Origin: Candidatus Bilophila faecipullorum | GTDB taxonomy: Bacteria > Desulfobacterota > Desulfovibrionia > Desulfovibrionales > Desulfovibrionaceae | Direction of reading: 5' to 3' | Length of the DNA: 39,838 bases | Assembly (NCBI GenBank): GCA_944326695.1 | Contig: CALVEZ010000032.1 | Coordinates: 1-39,838, forward strand | In this document: piece after piece, positions 18,034-26,133 of the stretch | How the letters are laid out: each line of letters opens with the position of its first letter | How positions within the stretch are numbered: the stretch's first letter is position 1 | Position numbers and translations under genes: made by a program | Notes under the pieces: model-generated | The model's input: only the letters and a program-made list of their open reading frames with translations | The model's database searches: none | Told to the model about the DNA's origin: nothing

Positions 18034-18522
18034 ATGAGCAGGACATTGGTCGCCTATTTTTCATGCAGTGGAATAACGGAGAAATTGGCGCGCACGCTGG
18101 CGGAGGTGGTGGGCGGCGAGCTCTACCGGATCGAGCCTGCCGTCCCCTATACGGATGCGGACCTGAACTGGCATAACCCGCAGTCCCGCAGCTCGCTCGA
18201 GATGCGCGACAAGACCTCCCGCCCGGCCATTTCCGGCAGGGTAGCGGATATGGAGCAGTACGATACGGTGTACGTGGGCTTTCCCATCTGGTGGTACGTC
18301 GCCCCGACCATCATCAATACCTTTCTGGAAAGTCACGACTTTTCCGGGAAAACCGTTATCCCCTTCGCCACCTCGGGCTCAAGCGGCGTGGGCGAAACGG
18401 ACAGATGGCTTCACTCATCCTGTTCGGCGCAAACCCGCTGGCGTCCCGCCCGGCGTTTCCCCGGCAACGCGGGGGTGGCCGAGCTTCGGGAATGGGTGGA
18501 CGGGCTGAAGCTCGAAAGGTGA
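18034..18522 (+). CDS. Flavodoxin (short-chain, Flavodoxin_4 type)
   Basis: FMN electron carrier, 162 residues. The phosphate loop SCSGITEKLA (about 10-19) binds FMN phosphate. The flavin-ring loops are seen as VYVGFPIWWYVAP and IPFATSGSSGVG. The segment after it (RWLHSSCSAQTRWRPARRF) is a little diverged, but the frame recovers with AELREWVDGL, so the gene reads as intact. GGAGAGG ribosome site. It follows the AraC gene by 75 bp and precedes the aldo/keto reductase by 72 bp, probably one operon; it may donate electrons to partners in the island. Confidence 0.92.
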   Translation: MSRTLVAYFSCSGITEKLARTLAEVVGGELYRIEPAVPYTDADLNWHNPQSRSSLEMRDKTSRPAISGRVADMEQYDTVYVGFPIWWYVAPTIINTFLESHDFSGKTVIPFATSGSSGVGETDRWLHSSCSAQTRWRPARRFPGNAGVAELREWVDGLKLER

Positions 18523-18594
18523 GCGATTCCGGCAAAGAAGCAGGGCGGCCATATGGATGCCGCCCGCGAAAAGATATTAAAAAAGGGGGATACT

Positions 18595-19710
18595 ATGTCG
18601 TATCTGGGTGAAAACATCAAAAAACTCGGCTTTGGCCTGATGCGTCTGCCGCAGCGTGACGGCGAGATCGATGTGGAGCAGACGAAGCGGATGGTGGACA
18701 TGTTCCTTGAGGCGGGTTTTACCTATTTTGATACGGCGTGGGCCTATCCGGGAAGCGAGGATGCCGTGCGGAAGGCGTTGGTGGAACGCCATCCGCGCGA
18801 GTCGTTCCAGCTCGCCACCAAGAATGCGGCCTGGCGCAGCGAAAGCAAAGAGCAGGCTCTTGCCCAGTTTGAAACCTCCCTGCGGCAAACCGGGGCGGGC
18901 TACTTTGACTTTTATCTGCTGCACAATCTGGGTGAGAGCCGTACCCGCGTTTTTGACAGCTATGGCCTCTGGGACTTCGTGCAGGAAAAAAAGGCCGAGG
19001 GGCTTATCCGGCATGTCGGCTTTTCGTTCCATTCCACCCCGGAGGAACTGGACGAACTTCTGACCGCCCATCCCGAGATGGAATTCGTCCAACTGCAAAT
19101 CAATTATGCGGACTGGGACTATCCCGCCATCCAGTCCCGCCGTTGCTATGAGGTGGCAAGAAAGCACGGCAAGCCCGTGGTGATTATGGAGCCGGTCAAG
19201 GGCGGGATGCTCGCCAACCCTCCGGCATCGGTGCAAAAGATTCTGAAGGATGCGGAACCCGGGCGCAGCGTGGCTTCGTGGGCGCTTCGCTTCGCCGCCG
19301 ATCTGGAAGGCGTCCTCACGGTGCTCTCCGGTATGAGCAACGAGGAGCAGATGCGGGATAACCTTGCGAGCATGAAAGCCTTTTCCGGCCTTACCCCGGA
19401 GGAGCGCCAGACCATCAAGGCCGCCCGCGAGGAACTGGCCCGCATTCCCCTGATTCCCTGTACTTCCTGTAACTACTGCGCCCGGGTCTGCCCCAACAAT
19501 GTGGGCATTTCCGGCTTGTTCACGGCCATGAACTACCTGACGCTCTATGGAGACAAGAACGCGGCCCTGCATCAGGAACGATGGCTGGTGGGAGGCCACG
19601 GGAAAAACAAGGCGGACGCTTGCGTCAAGTGCGGCAAATGCGAACAGGTTTGCCCGCAGCATATCGCCATCCGCGAGGAACTCGGCAGAGTGGCGGAGGC
19701 CCTTGCCTGA
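18595..19710 (+). CDS. Aldo/keto reductase with C-terminal 4Fe-4S ferredoxin domain
   Basis: 371-residue oxidoreductase. An AKR barrel fills residues 1-280 with the catalytic tetrad visible as Asp46, Tyr51, Lys76 and His110. The C-terminal domain has two cysteine motifs, CTSCNYCARVCP and CVKCGKCEQVCP, which can ligate iron-sulfur clusters. The start at 18595 (MSYLGENIKKLGFGLMRLP) matches the family start and has a GGGGGA ribosome site; an ATG at 18553 is less likely. Such proteins are common in anaerobes and probably reduce carbonyl compounds using ferredoxin/flavodoxin electrons (inference). The neighbouring flavodoxin gene fits this. Confidence 0.95.
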   Translation: MSYLGENIKKLGFGLMRLPQRDGEIDVEQTKRMVDMFLEAGFTYFDTAWAYPGSEDAVRKALVERHPRESFQLATKNAAWRSESKEQALAQFETSLRQTGAGYFDFYLLHNLGESRTRVFDSYGLWDFVQEKKAEGLIRHVGFSFHSTPEELDELLTAHPEMEFVQLQINYADWDYPAIQSRRCYEVARKHGKPVVIMEPVKGGMLANPPASVQKILKDAEPGRSVASWALRFAADLEGVLTVLSGMSNEEQMRDNLASMKAFSGLTPEERQTIKAAREELARIPLIPCTSCNYCARVCPNNVGISGLFTAMNYLTLYGDKNAALHQERWLVGGHGKNKADACVKCGKCEQVCPQHIAIREELGRVAEALA

Positions 19711-19716
19711 GGGCCG

Positions 19717-19747
19717 GGAAAGAGGGGACGCCGGACGCCCCCTTTCC
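19717..19747 (+). terminator. Terminator after the aldo/keto reductase
   Basis: GGAAAGAGGGG (19717-19727) pairs with CCCCCTTTCC (19738-19747) with one bulge, followed by TTTCTT, just after the stop codon. Confidence 0.65.
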
Positions 19748-19925
19748 TTTCTTGAAAGCGAGGGAAGGCGGGGCGGCTTTTTCAGGATATCCCTTGGCCC
19801 CTTCTTTTATCGGTTGGGGAGCGGGGCGGCGTTTCCACCCAGATCAAGCTGTAGACGAACCCTGTTCGGCTCGACAGGGAGGAGGGCGGCCTGAGCCTCT
19901 TCGTGGGGCATCGCACCATGCGGCG

Positions 19926-19957
19926 AGAGGATTGGGCAAAAGGGAGAGAGGATCGTG
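19926..19957 (+). promoter_or_regulatory. AraC-type operator, copy B
   Basis: AGAGGATTG (19926) and AGAGGATCG (19947) lie exactly 21 bp, two helical turns, apart. It is nearly identical to copy C over 32 bp (AGAGGATTGGGCAA, spacer, AGAGGATCGTG). A GCTATA occurs downstream in both (here 19987). It reads toward the cupin fragment at 20028. Confidence 0.75.
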
Positions 19958-20027
19958 TCCGGCGTCCCCGGTGTGCGGGAAAGGGGGCTATAAGGGGCAA
20001 TAATCCTTCAACTACAAGAAATACATC

Positions 20028-20223
20028 ATGAGGCGATTAGGGCCGTGGCGACGCTGTTTGTTTCCGGCCCCTTTCCTCTTCCTTCCGTCGCCGCCAAAGC
20101 GGGCAGGGCAGACTATCATCCGCAGCGGCAAACAGACGTCAGCCGCCCGGCAAAGGGCCACAGCCTTTTTACCGCCAACATGCGGATGGCTCCCCTCTAT
20201 CTAGCCAACAATGATATGGCTTA
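20028..20223 (+). pseudogene. N-terminal remnant of an exported cupin protein
   Basis: The frame from ATG 20028 encodes a signal-peptide-like start (MRRLGPWRRCLFPAPFLFL) and GQTIIRSGKQTSAAR. A shift into another frame then reads PAKGHSLFTANMRMAPLYLANNDMA before a stop at 20221-20223. Together these resemble the start of small exported cupins (signal peptide, TIxRSGxQxS, YFTGxVRMxPL) and align with the second remnant (21396-21783). The conserved cupin barrel is missing: sequence runs straight into the 3' end of the minus-strand araC. At least one frameshift and a truncation. Family by motif memory. Confidence 0.6.
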
Positions 20224-21180
20224 GACGCTCCGTTTGCCGGGCTGCCCGGAACAGTGGGACCGTGCCTCGGGGGAGGTGAAGCGGCGCTGGGCCATATCCC
20301 GGTGCGGCGGTTCCCCGAAGAGGCGTTTGTATTCCCTGTTGAATTGCGTTCCGCTCTCGTAGCCGACGGCCAAAGACGCGCTGGAGGCGGTGTGGTCTTC
20401 CGTGAGCATGAGACGTTGCGCCTCGTAGAGGCGTAGCCTCTTATGATACTGGAGGGGGCTTAGTCCCGTTACTTCCTTGAAATGGCGGTGGAAGGTAGAG
20501 GTCGCCATATGCACGCGCCTTGCCAGCGCGTCTACCTGAAGCGTCTGCCTGTAATTGCCCTTGAGCCAGGCGATGGCCTGCGCGATCTGGTTGCCGCGTG
20601 TGCCCAGCGTGTGCAGTTGACGCAGGTTTTCCCCTTGTGGACCGATGAGCAACAGGTAGTGCAGTTCACGGATGATCATCGGGGCCAGTACTTCCCGCCT
20701 CTCGGGTCGGTCCAGCACGTCCATAAGACGCAGGAAGGCGTCGAGCATATCGGGGCCCGCTTCTCCGATGGCGGCTCCCCGGCATTGCCGGTTTTCCGCA
20801 TGGGCCGGTGGCGGTACGTCCGCGGCCAGCTGGGTTAGCAGATAGGGATCGATGTCGAGGGACGCGGCCAGAAAAGGCCTGTCCGCACGCGGATTGACGA
20901 CATAAAAGGCGCTCGGCATGTCCACGCCCGTGACGATATATTGATTTTCGCCGTAGCGGTATTCCCGCGAACCGATGAGGGTACACTTCTCGCCCTGTAT
21001 GATCACCGCGACGCAGGGCGTGCCGAAACAGTTTTCCGCCTGATTGACGGCTTCGCGCCGGGTCAGCTTCAACCCCTCTATTTCCGTAGCCAATTGGCCG
21101 GGCCGAGGCATCCGCCGCAGTATCCTTTCCCTGAGCAGCTCGTTGAGCCGCGCCCGTTCCTTCAGGTCTTCACTGTTCAT
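20221..21180 (-). CDS. AraC-family regulator with AraC_N domain (second copy)
   Basis: 319 residues, paralogous to the regulator at 17026-17958. AraC_N-type sensor about residues 30-190 (CVAVIIQGEKCTLIGSREYRYGE, IVTGVDMPSAFYVV), then two helix-turn-helix motifs (LQVDALARRVHMATSTFHRHFK; ASLAVGYESGTQFNREYKRLFG). The start at 21180 is chosen for its GGGAGGGG ribosome site. It is divergent from the cupin-remnant/decarboxylase unit, with operator copy C in the intervening region. Its 3' end abuts the first cupin remnant, as if inserted or rearranged there. Likely activator of the copy B and C promoters (inference). Confidence 0.93.
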   Translation of the reverse strand: MNSEDLKERARLNELLRERILRRMPRPGQLATEIEGLKLTRREAVNQAENCFGTPCVAVIIQGEKCTLIGSREYRYGENQYIVTGVDMPSAFYVVNPRADRPFLAASLDIDPYLLTQLAADVPPPAHAENRQCRGAAIGEAGPDMLDAFLRLMDVLDRPERREVLAPMIIRELHYLLLIGPQGENLRQLHTLGTRGNQIAQAIAWLKGNYRQTLQVDALARRVHMATSTFHRHFKEVTGLSPLQYHKRLRLYEAQRLMLTEDHTASSASLAVGYESGTQFNREYKRLFGEPPHRDMAQRRFTSPEARSHCSGQPGKRSV

Positions 21181-21258
21181 GCCGACCCCTCCCTTTCTCG
21201 CATCGCATTCAGCGCAGATAGACATCTAGCATAGGTGCGCTCATTGTTAAAGAACTTG

Positions 21259-21290
21259 AGAGGATTGGGCAAGAAAAAGAGAGGATCGTG
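21259..21290 (+). promoter_or_regulatory. AraC-type operator, copy C
   Basis: AGAGGATTG (21259) and AGAGGATCG (21280), exactly 21 bp apart, matching copy B. GCTATA follows at 21314. It lies in the region divergent from araC and reads toward the cupin pseudogene and decarboxylase gene. Confidence 0.75.
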
Positions 21291-21395
21291 TCTGTTCTCC
21301 ACTGGTGTGGGCCGCTATACCGGACGCATGGAACGTGTCCCCTTTTCGCAAGGAGCGCGGGCAATGGAACAACATGCACCGCATGGCGCCCGGCG

Positions 21396-21783
21396 GAGGA
21401 CATCATTATCCCTCGGAACGGATCGCAGCTTTCGACCGAGGGGCCGAAGGCGTGCTGTACCGGGAATGTCCGTATCGGCCCGTTATCTCCTCCGCCCATC
21501 CGAGTGACCGGGGCCCGCGTCCCCTTCAAACGGGACGCACGGACAGCGTGGCATATCCATCCTCGGGGCGTGCCTGATCGTCACGGCAGGCGTGGGCGCG
21601 CACGGTGCAAAGGTGAAGCCGTTCGGGAAGCCTAGAGAGACGGGCTGGGGCCAGCATGTCCGGCACTGGCACGGAGCCGCGCCCGAGGTGGCGATGCCGC
21701 ACCTTTTCATGGCGGAGGAAGACGGCGGTACTGTCGTATAATGGCGGGAACCGATAAGCGAAGAAACGTATCCGGGCCAATAG
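21396..21783 (+). pseudogene. Decayed cupin-domain protein
   Basis: Cupin recognised in pieces. One frame reads IIIPRNGSQLSTEGPK, CCTGNVRIGPL and VTGARVPFKRDARTAWHIHP, the first cupin motif with metal-binding His residues. A frameshift near 21570 then gives GACLIVTAGVG. The second motif survives as HWHGAAPEVAMPHLF. An in-frame TAA at 21739-21741 interrupts the end, after which WREPISEETYPG continues to a stop at 21781. The part between the motifs (normally RPGDVVWIPPG-like) is garbled. Such cupins are often next to carboxymuconolactone decarboxylase-like genes, as here. The original start is not clear. Clearly inactive. Confidence 0.75.
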
Positions 21784-21982
21784 ACGCGGAGACGAGAGCC
21801 CGCGCGGCCGCATCGCCGTTGGCCCTCCTTGGCTATGGAGCCATTTATCCGCCCGACGCCGGCGCAACGGCCTCGGACAAGATTGTGCCCGGCGGCTGGG
21901 AAAGGTTTTTTCCTTTGTAGCCGGTCCGTACCCGCCGACGGGAGGCGGAGAACGAAATCCTTTTCGCGGTCAGGAGTTTTTT
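21784..21982 (+). other. Gap between cupin remnant and decarboxylase-like gene
   Basis: About 200 bp. A short frame overlapping the TAA at 21739 reads a 59-residue peptide with no recognisable features; I do not call it a gene. The AGGAG ribosome site of the next gene lies at its end. Confidence 0.4.
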
Positions 21983-22864
21983 ATGGCGATGTCGCGTTCG
22001 GCGGCCCGGCGGGTCGTTTGTATGGTGTTTGCGAGTATGATCATGGCGGCCGGATCATTGGCGGTCGCCGCGGAACAGCAGGACGGAGGTGCACGTATGG
22101 ACAGGCCCACGTTGGCGGAACAAAACAGGCGGATGCTTTTCGGTTCCGTCCCGTCGCCTATGGCGGAAAGCGATCCCGATCTGGCGGCGATGCGGGAGCG
22201 CCTCATCTACGGTGAAATCGCTGAAAACGGGTCACTTGATGGCAGACGGCGTGCCTTGATCACGCTGGTCGTGCTGGCCGCGTCCCAGATGCTTGACGAG
22301 GTGAAGCCACAGGTGGGCGCGGCCCTGCGAGCCGGGGCGACGCCAACGGATATTAAGGAGGCGCTGTACCAGTGCGCTCCCTACATCGGCTTTCCCAAGA
22401 CCGAAGCGGCATTGCGTCGGGTCAACGAAGGTTTGGCCGAGCAGGGCGTCCAGCTCCCGGCGGAAAGCCGAAGCACGGTGTCGGAAGGTACCCGCTACGC
22501 CGAGGGCCTCAAGGTGCAGAAGGTCATCTTCGGTGAGGCCATCGACCGGATGCACGAGAGCACTCCCGCCAATCAGAAGGCCATCGTCCAGAACTATCTC
22601 ACCGCCTTCTGCTTCGGGGACGTCTATACCCGCAAGGGGCTGGACTTGCCGACCCGGGAACTCCTCACTTTCTCCATCCTCAGCGCACTCGGCGGCTGCG
22701 AAAGTCAGGTCAAGGCGCACGTGCAAGGCAACGCGAACGTGGGAAACAGCAAGGAAAACCTTATTGACGCCCTCGCCCAGAGCCTGCCCTACATCGGCTT
22801 TCCCCGCACCCTGAACGCGCTGGCCTGCGTCAATGCCGTCCTTCCAGAGCAGAAGACGGACTAG
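21983..22864 (+). CDS. Exported carboxymuconolactone decarboxylase-like protein, two domains
   Basis: 293 residues with a Sec signal peptide (to about AVAA, residue 29). Two CMD/AhpD-like repeats follow: RRALITLVVLAASQMLDEVK...ALYQCAPYIGFPKTEAAL and RELLTFSILSALGGCESQVKAH...AQSLPYIGFPRTLNAL. The first lacks the AhpD-type CxxC; the second keeps Cys and a later His. These domains occur in decarboxylases and in peroxidase-like proteins, so the reaction cannot be fixed. AGGAG precedes the ATG. It is the intact last gene of the copy C unit and ends in a strong terminator. Confidence 0.9.
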   Translation: MAMSRSAARRVVCMVFASMIMAAGSLAVAAEQQDGGARMDRPTLAEQNRRMLFGSVPSPMAESDPDLAAMRERLIYGEIAENGSLDGRRRALITLVVLAASQMLDEVKPQVGAALRAGATPTDIKEALYQCAPYIGFPKTEAALRRVNEGLAEQGVQLPAESRSTVSEGTRYAEGLKVQKVIFGEAIDRMHESTPANQKAIVQNYLTAFCFGDVYTRKGLDLPTRELLTFSILSALGGCESQVKAHVQGNANVGNSKENLIDALAQSLPYIGFPRTLNALACVNAVLPEQKTD

Positions 22865-22873
22865 GGGGTATCG

Positions 22874-22900
22874 CCATAGGTTTTCCACCTATGGATTTTT
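22874..22900 (+). terminator. Terminator after the CMD-like gene
   Basis: 8-bp perfect stem (22874-22881 with 22887-22894), 5-nt loop, and T5 at 22896-22900, ten bases after the stop. Confidence 0.85.
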
Positions 22901-23128
22901 ACTCTAAAAGCATTCTTTGCCTCATTTGGGATGCTTCTAATAAGAGGAATGTATTATCTATTGACGGCACTGTCTGAAGCCTTGTGACGGGACATCGACC
23001 CGGACAGCCCGAGGTACTGACGTTCGGAAAGCGGGCCGCCCGCCAAGGATGGTGTGCCGCCCGGAAAGGAGCGGTCCGGCAGGATCAGCAAACGCCGACG
23101 CATGGACGGCTGGAAAGGAAGAGCCTAT
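22901..23128 (+). other. Gap upstream of the DUF362 remnant
   Basis: Contains TTGACG near 22961 that could be a -35 box, but no clear -10 partner and no gene. Nothing else seen. Confidence 0.3.
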
Positions 23129-24095
23129 ATGTTTCGGAAGCTTTCACGTCGTCCCTGTCCCTTTTTGAAGGGCGGGGCCGTTGCCGTGGGCGCGCTTGCT
23201 ACGGGGATGTTCTTATAGGGACGCGGCATGGCCGCCCCGCAGGAAAAGGCCAAGGTCTTTTTTACGTGGGACATCAGCATCGAAGGCCTGCTCAGGGGTT
23301 ATGGCCACATTAAGAAGGTCATGACCGGAAAGATCGCTCTCAAGCTGCACACCGAAGAGCCCCGCGGTTCCAATATCCTGCCCCGCGAGATGGGCAGGGC
23401 TTTCCAGGTGACGATTCCCGACAGTGCCATTGCGGAGTGCAACGTGTTTTACCCAAGCCCCCGCTAGGCTACGCAAGGCCCCGGGACAGGTTGCGACCAA
23501 CGACTGGACCTTTTGCCCCGTGAACATCATGGACGAGGACGGCGACGTCAGCCTGTCCATCCCCGGCGGCAAGTGGCTCAAGGAAGTGGCCGTGGGCGAG
23601 CATAGCCTGAAGTATGATTCCATGCGGTCGATTACACATTTCAAGGGGCATATCGTGGGCGGTTTCGGAGGGTCTCTCAAGAACATTTCCATCGGCTGCA
23701 CGTCCGGCAAGGTGTAACAGCAGATTCACCAGCGGCCCGAAGACGGAAGCTGTCCGGGCGGCCCGCTGTTCATGGAGCGCATGGTGGAAGGGGCAAGGCC
23801 ATTACTACGCTGTTCGGGAAGCACATCGCCTCCATCACGGTGCTGCGTAACATGTCCGTGGATTGTAATTGCATCGGGCGGCGCGGCCAGGTTTACGGCC
23901 CCGGCTAGAGGGATTCTGGTTTTGACGGGCCTCCTCGCGGTTGACAAGGCGTCGATGGATATGGTCTACGCCTTGCCCGAGGCGCAGCGCCGCGATCTGA
24001 TGGAGCGCATGGAATCCCGCAGCGGCCTGCGCCAGTTGGAGTATAGGAAGATACAGGGCATGAGCAGCGACGAGTACGAAGTCATAGAAGTCTGA
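23129..24095 (+). pseudogene. Decayed Tat-exported DUF362 protein
   Basis: DUF362 family recognised across several frames. The N-terminus (LSRR, then FLKGGAVAVGALATG) is a twin-arginine signal peptide, stopped by TAG at 23216. Next, AKVFFTWDISIEGLLRGYG and GKIALKLHTEEPRGSN to about 23467. Then TNDWTFCPVNIMDEDGDVSL, YDSMRSITHFKGHIVGGFGG and LKNISIG to 23717. Then ASITVLRNMSVDCNCIG in another frame. Last, LAVDKASMDMVYALPEAQRR and LEYRKIQGMSSDEYEVIEV to 24095. At least four frameshifts, so inactive. Intact relatives are about 300-350 residues and of unknown function, some with Fe-S clusters. It lies between the CMD gene and larB. Confidence 0.85.
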
Positions 24096-24170
24096 GGGCC
24101 CTTTCGGGACTTTTTCGGGCAGGCGGCGGCCCGGAGCTTGCCGCCTCCTTTCGTGACGTGAGGAAACGCT

Positions 24171-24824
24171 ATGGATCACGGCATCCTTTTTGATCATGCC
24201 CGCAGCGCGCGCATCGGGCTTCCCGAAGCGGTTTTTTGCGAAGGCAAACCCTTGGAGGCGCTCACGGAACTGCTGACGCAGTTCGGCAGAGGGTCCGGTC
24301 GCCCCATTCTCTTTACCCGCCTCGCCCCGGATGTATTCGCCGGGATGCCCGCAGCGGTGCGCAGCAGCTACGATTACCATCCCTTGTCGCGCACGGCCTT
24401 CGGGGATACGCTGCCGCCGAGGGAAAAGGGCCGGGTAGCCGTCGTTTCCGCAGGGACGGCGGACGGCTTCGTAACATGGGAGGCGGCGCGCACGCTGGCC
24501 TACCTCGGCATCGCGCACAAGGTTTTTGAGGACTGCGGCGTGGCCGGTCTGTGGCGGCTGGCGGAACGTCTGGATGAAATCAACACCTTCGACGCCGTGA
24601 TCGTCGTGGCCGGGTTGGACGCGGCGCTCGTGAGCGTTATGGGCGGGCTGACGCCGAAGCCGGTTTTCGGCGTGCCGACCTCAGTTGGTTACGGCGTTGC
24701 GGAGGGCGGCAAGGCTGCGCTGTGGAGCGCGCTTTGCAGTTGCGCCCCGGGCGTCGGCATCATGAACATTGATAACGGATACGGTGCGGCCTGCGCCGCG
24801 GCAAGGGTGGTGAACGGTTTATGA
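24171..24824 (+). CDS. larB: Nickel-pincer cofactor synthesis carboxylase LarB
   Basis: LarB carboxylates and hydrolyses nicotinic acid adenine dinucleotide, first step of the nickel-pincer nucleotide cofactor of lactate racemase. 217 residues, slightly short for the family. The N-terminal part (DHARSARIGLPEAVFCEGK) and the PurE-like AIRC domain (RVAVVSAGTADGFVTWEAARTL, DAVIVVAGLDAALVSVMGGL, PVFGVPTSVGYGVAEGGKAAL) are clear. GAGGAA ribosome site. It overlaps larC by ATGA. No larA or larE in the window, so any user enzyme is elsewhere. Confidence 0.95.
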   Translation: MDHGILFDHARSARIGLPEAVFCEGKPLEALTELLTQFGRGSGRPILFTRLAPDVFAGMPAAVRSSYDYHPLSRTAFGDTLPPREKGRVAVVSAGTADGFVTWEAARTLAYLGIAHKVFEDCGVAGLWRLAERLDEINTFDAVIVVAGLDAALVSVMGGLTPKPVFGVPTSVGYGVAEGGKAALWSALCSCAPGVGIMNIDNGYGAACAAARVVNGL

Positions 24825-25711
24825 GCGGCGAGGAAAAACATCATGAGGAAACGCCCGGCCATGCGCATGGCGCAAGCGTCGGCATAGCGGGAAAGGGGCG
24901 GCCCGTGGAGACGCACGGCCATGCGCACGGTGCAAGCGCGGGCGGCGGACACGGGCACGGGGCTGGGCGTCCTGAAGAAGGGCGCGTGCTGACCATCCGG
25001 GCGCATTCCGGGCTTTCCGGAGATATGTTTCTGGCCGGATTGCTGCGCATGACGGAAAGCGGCGAGGCTGAACTGAACGGCCTGCTTCCCGCCATCGCGC
25101 CCGAGCTCGCCGGAAGCGTGCGCCTCGTCCGGCGTCAGGTAAACCATATCGGCGGCTGGCACGCCGAGGTTTCCCTGCCGCACCAGCATGAGCACCGCAG
25201 CCTTGCCGACATCACGGCAATCATCGCCTCAAGCGGCCTTGGCGAGAAGGCGAAGGACCTCGCGGCCACCACCTTTACGCTGCTGGCGCAGGCCGAAGCC
25301 GTCGTGCATGAGAAGCGGCCCGAGGACATTCATTTCCATGAGGTGGGCGCGCTCGACAGCATTCTGGACATCTGCCTGACCTGCGAACTTTTCACCCGCC
25401 TTGCGCCCTCGCGCTTCGTAGTCAGCTCACTGCCCATTGCGGACGGAAGCGTGGTCTGCGCGCACGGCGTTATCCCGGTGCCCGCGCCCGCCGTGCTGGA
25501 ACTTCTTGAGGGTATCCCCGTGCGGCCTTTCCCGGCTGAAGGCGAAACCGTGACGCCCACGGCAGCGGCCCTTCTGCGCGCGCTCGGGGCCGACTTCGGC
25601 CCGTGGCCCGCCATGTTGGTACGGAAGACCGCCCTTGTCTACGGCACGCGGGTTTTCCCGAATGTCCCCAACGGCGCGGTCTTCGCCTGCGGCACGGCCT
25701 ACGCAGGGTAA
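24821..25711 (+). CDS. larC: LarC-type nickel insertion protein, short form with His-rich N-terminus
   Basis: LarC inserts nickel into the pincer nucleotide using CTP. This protein has 296 residues against about 400 or more for full LarC. Residues 1-55 are a histidine/glycine-rich extension (HAHG, HGHAHG, GGHGHGAG), probably a metal-binding tail. The LarC1-like part follows: SGLSGDMFLAGLL, HEHRSLADI, EDIHFHEVGALDSILDI, EGETVTPTAAALLRALG. It ends at GAVFACGTAYAG, about where LarC2 begins, so the C-terminal CTP-binding domain is missing. No LarC2-like frame follows in the next 400 bp. Lactobacilli make LarC by frameshifting; no such continuation is visible here. Activity uncertain. Confidence 0.9.
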   Translation: MSGEEKHHEETPGHAHGASVGIAGKGRPVETHGHAHGASAGGGHGHGAGRPEEGRVLTIRAHSGLSGDMFLAGLLRMTESGEAELNGLLPAIAPELAGSVRLVRRQVNHIGGWHAEVSLPHQHEHRSLADITAIIASSGLGEKAKDLAATTFTLLAQAEAVVHEKRPEDIHFHEVGALDSILDICLTCELFTRLAPSRFVVSSLPIADGSVVCAHGVIPVPAPAVLELLEGIPVRPFPAEGETVTPTAAALLRALGADFGPWPAMLVRKTALVYGTRVFPNVPNGAVFACGTAYAG

Positions 25712-25835
25712 TCCTCTGCCTTCAGCCTGCCTTTCCTGAAGGGCTTGCATTTTTCCCGGAGATGCTCGCCTGGCTGCGGCTCCACCCTTTTCCGGGCCCG
25801 GCATGCCTTTCCAAAACGGCAAGCTCAATACGATT

Positions 25836-25885
25836 AAGGCCGTTTCCTCCTTCCCTTCGGCAGGGAAAGACGGAAGCGGCCTTTT
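25836..25885 (+). terminator. Terminator after larBC
   Basis: Two-level hairpin: outer arms 25836-25847 and 25872-25883 (one mismatch), inner stem TTCCCT/AGGGAA around a TCGGC loop, then TTTT. Confidence 0.8.
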
Positions 25886-25970
25886 GACGTTTTCGGAATG
25901 TTGAGAAAGGGAGATGCCGCCGTTTTCGGATACCAAGGCAGTTACGGGCTGGAATAGGGCCCGAGTGGAG

Positions 25971-26030
25971 CCTGAATCCGCCGCGCCGTGCCTGAATCCG
26001 CCGCGCCGTGCGTGAATCCGCCGCGCCGGG
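25971..26030. repeat. Three tandem copies of a 20-bp unit
   Basis: CCTGAATCCGCCGCGCCGTG at 25971 and 25991 is exact; the third copy (26011-26030) differs at two positions. Intergenic, next to the phage-like module. Confidence 0.9.
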
Positions 26031-26133
26031 CGCCACCAGCGCCGCCTTGCCCCTGAAGGAGCTTCTCTTTCAGGGGCGCCTCAGAAAAGCCGCGTCAGCG
26101 CAACCGATGCACGCCGTCGTAGACCGGGCCTCT

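Larger units (their letters stand above)
25712..26133. other. Convergent gap between larC and ssb
   Basis: About 420 bp holding the larC terminator, a 20-bp tandem repeat and a further hairpin (26049-26057 with 26069-26077, GCCCCTGAA stem). No gene and no LarC2 continuation seen. Confidence 0.6.
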
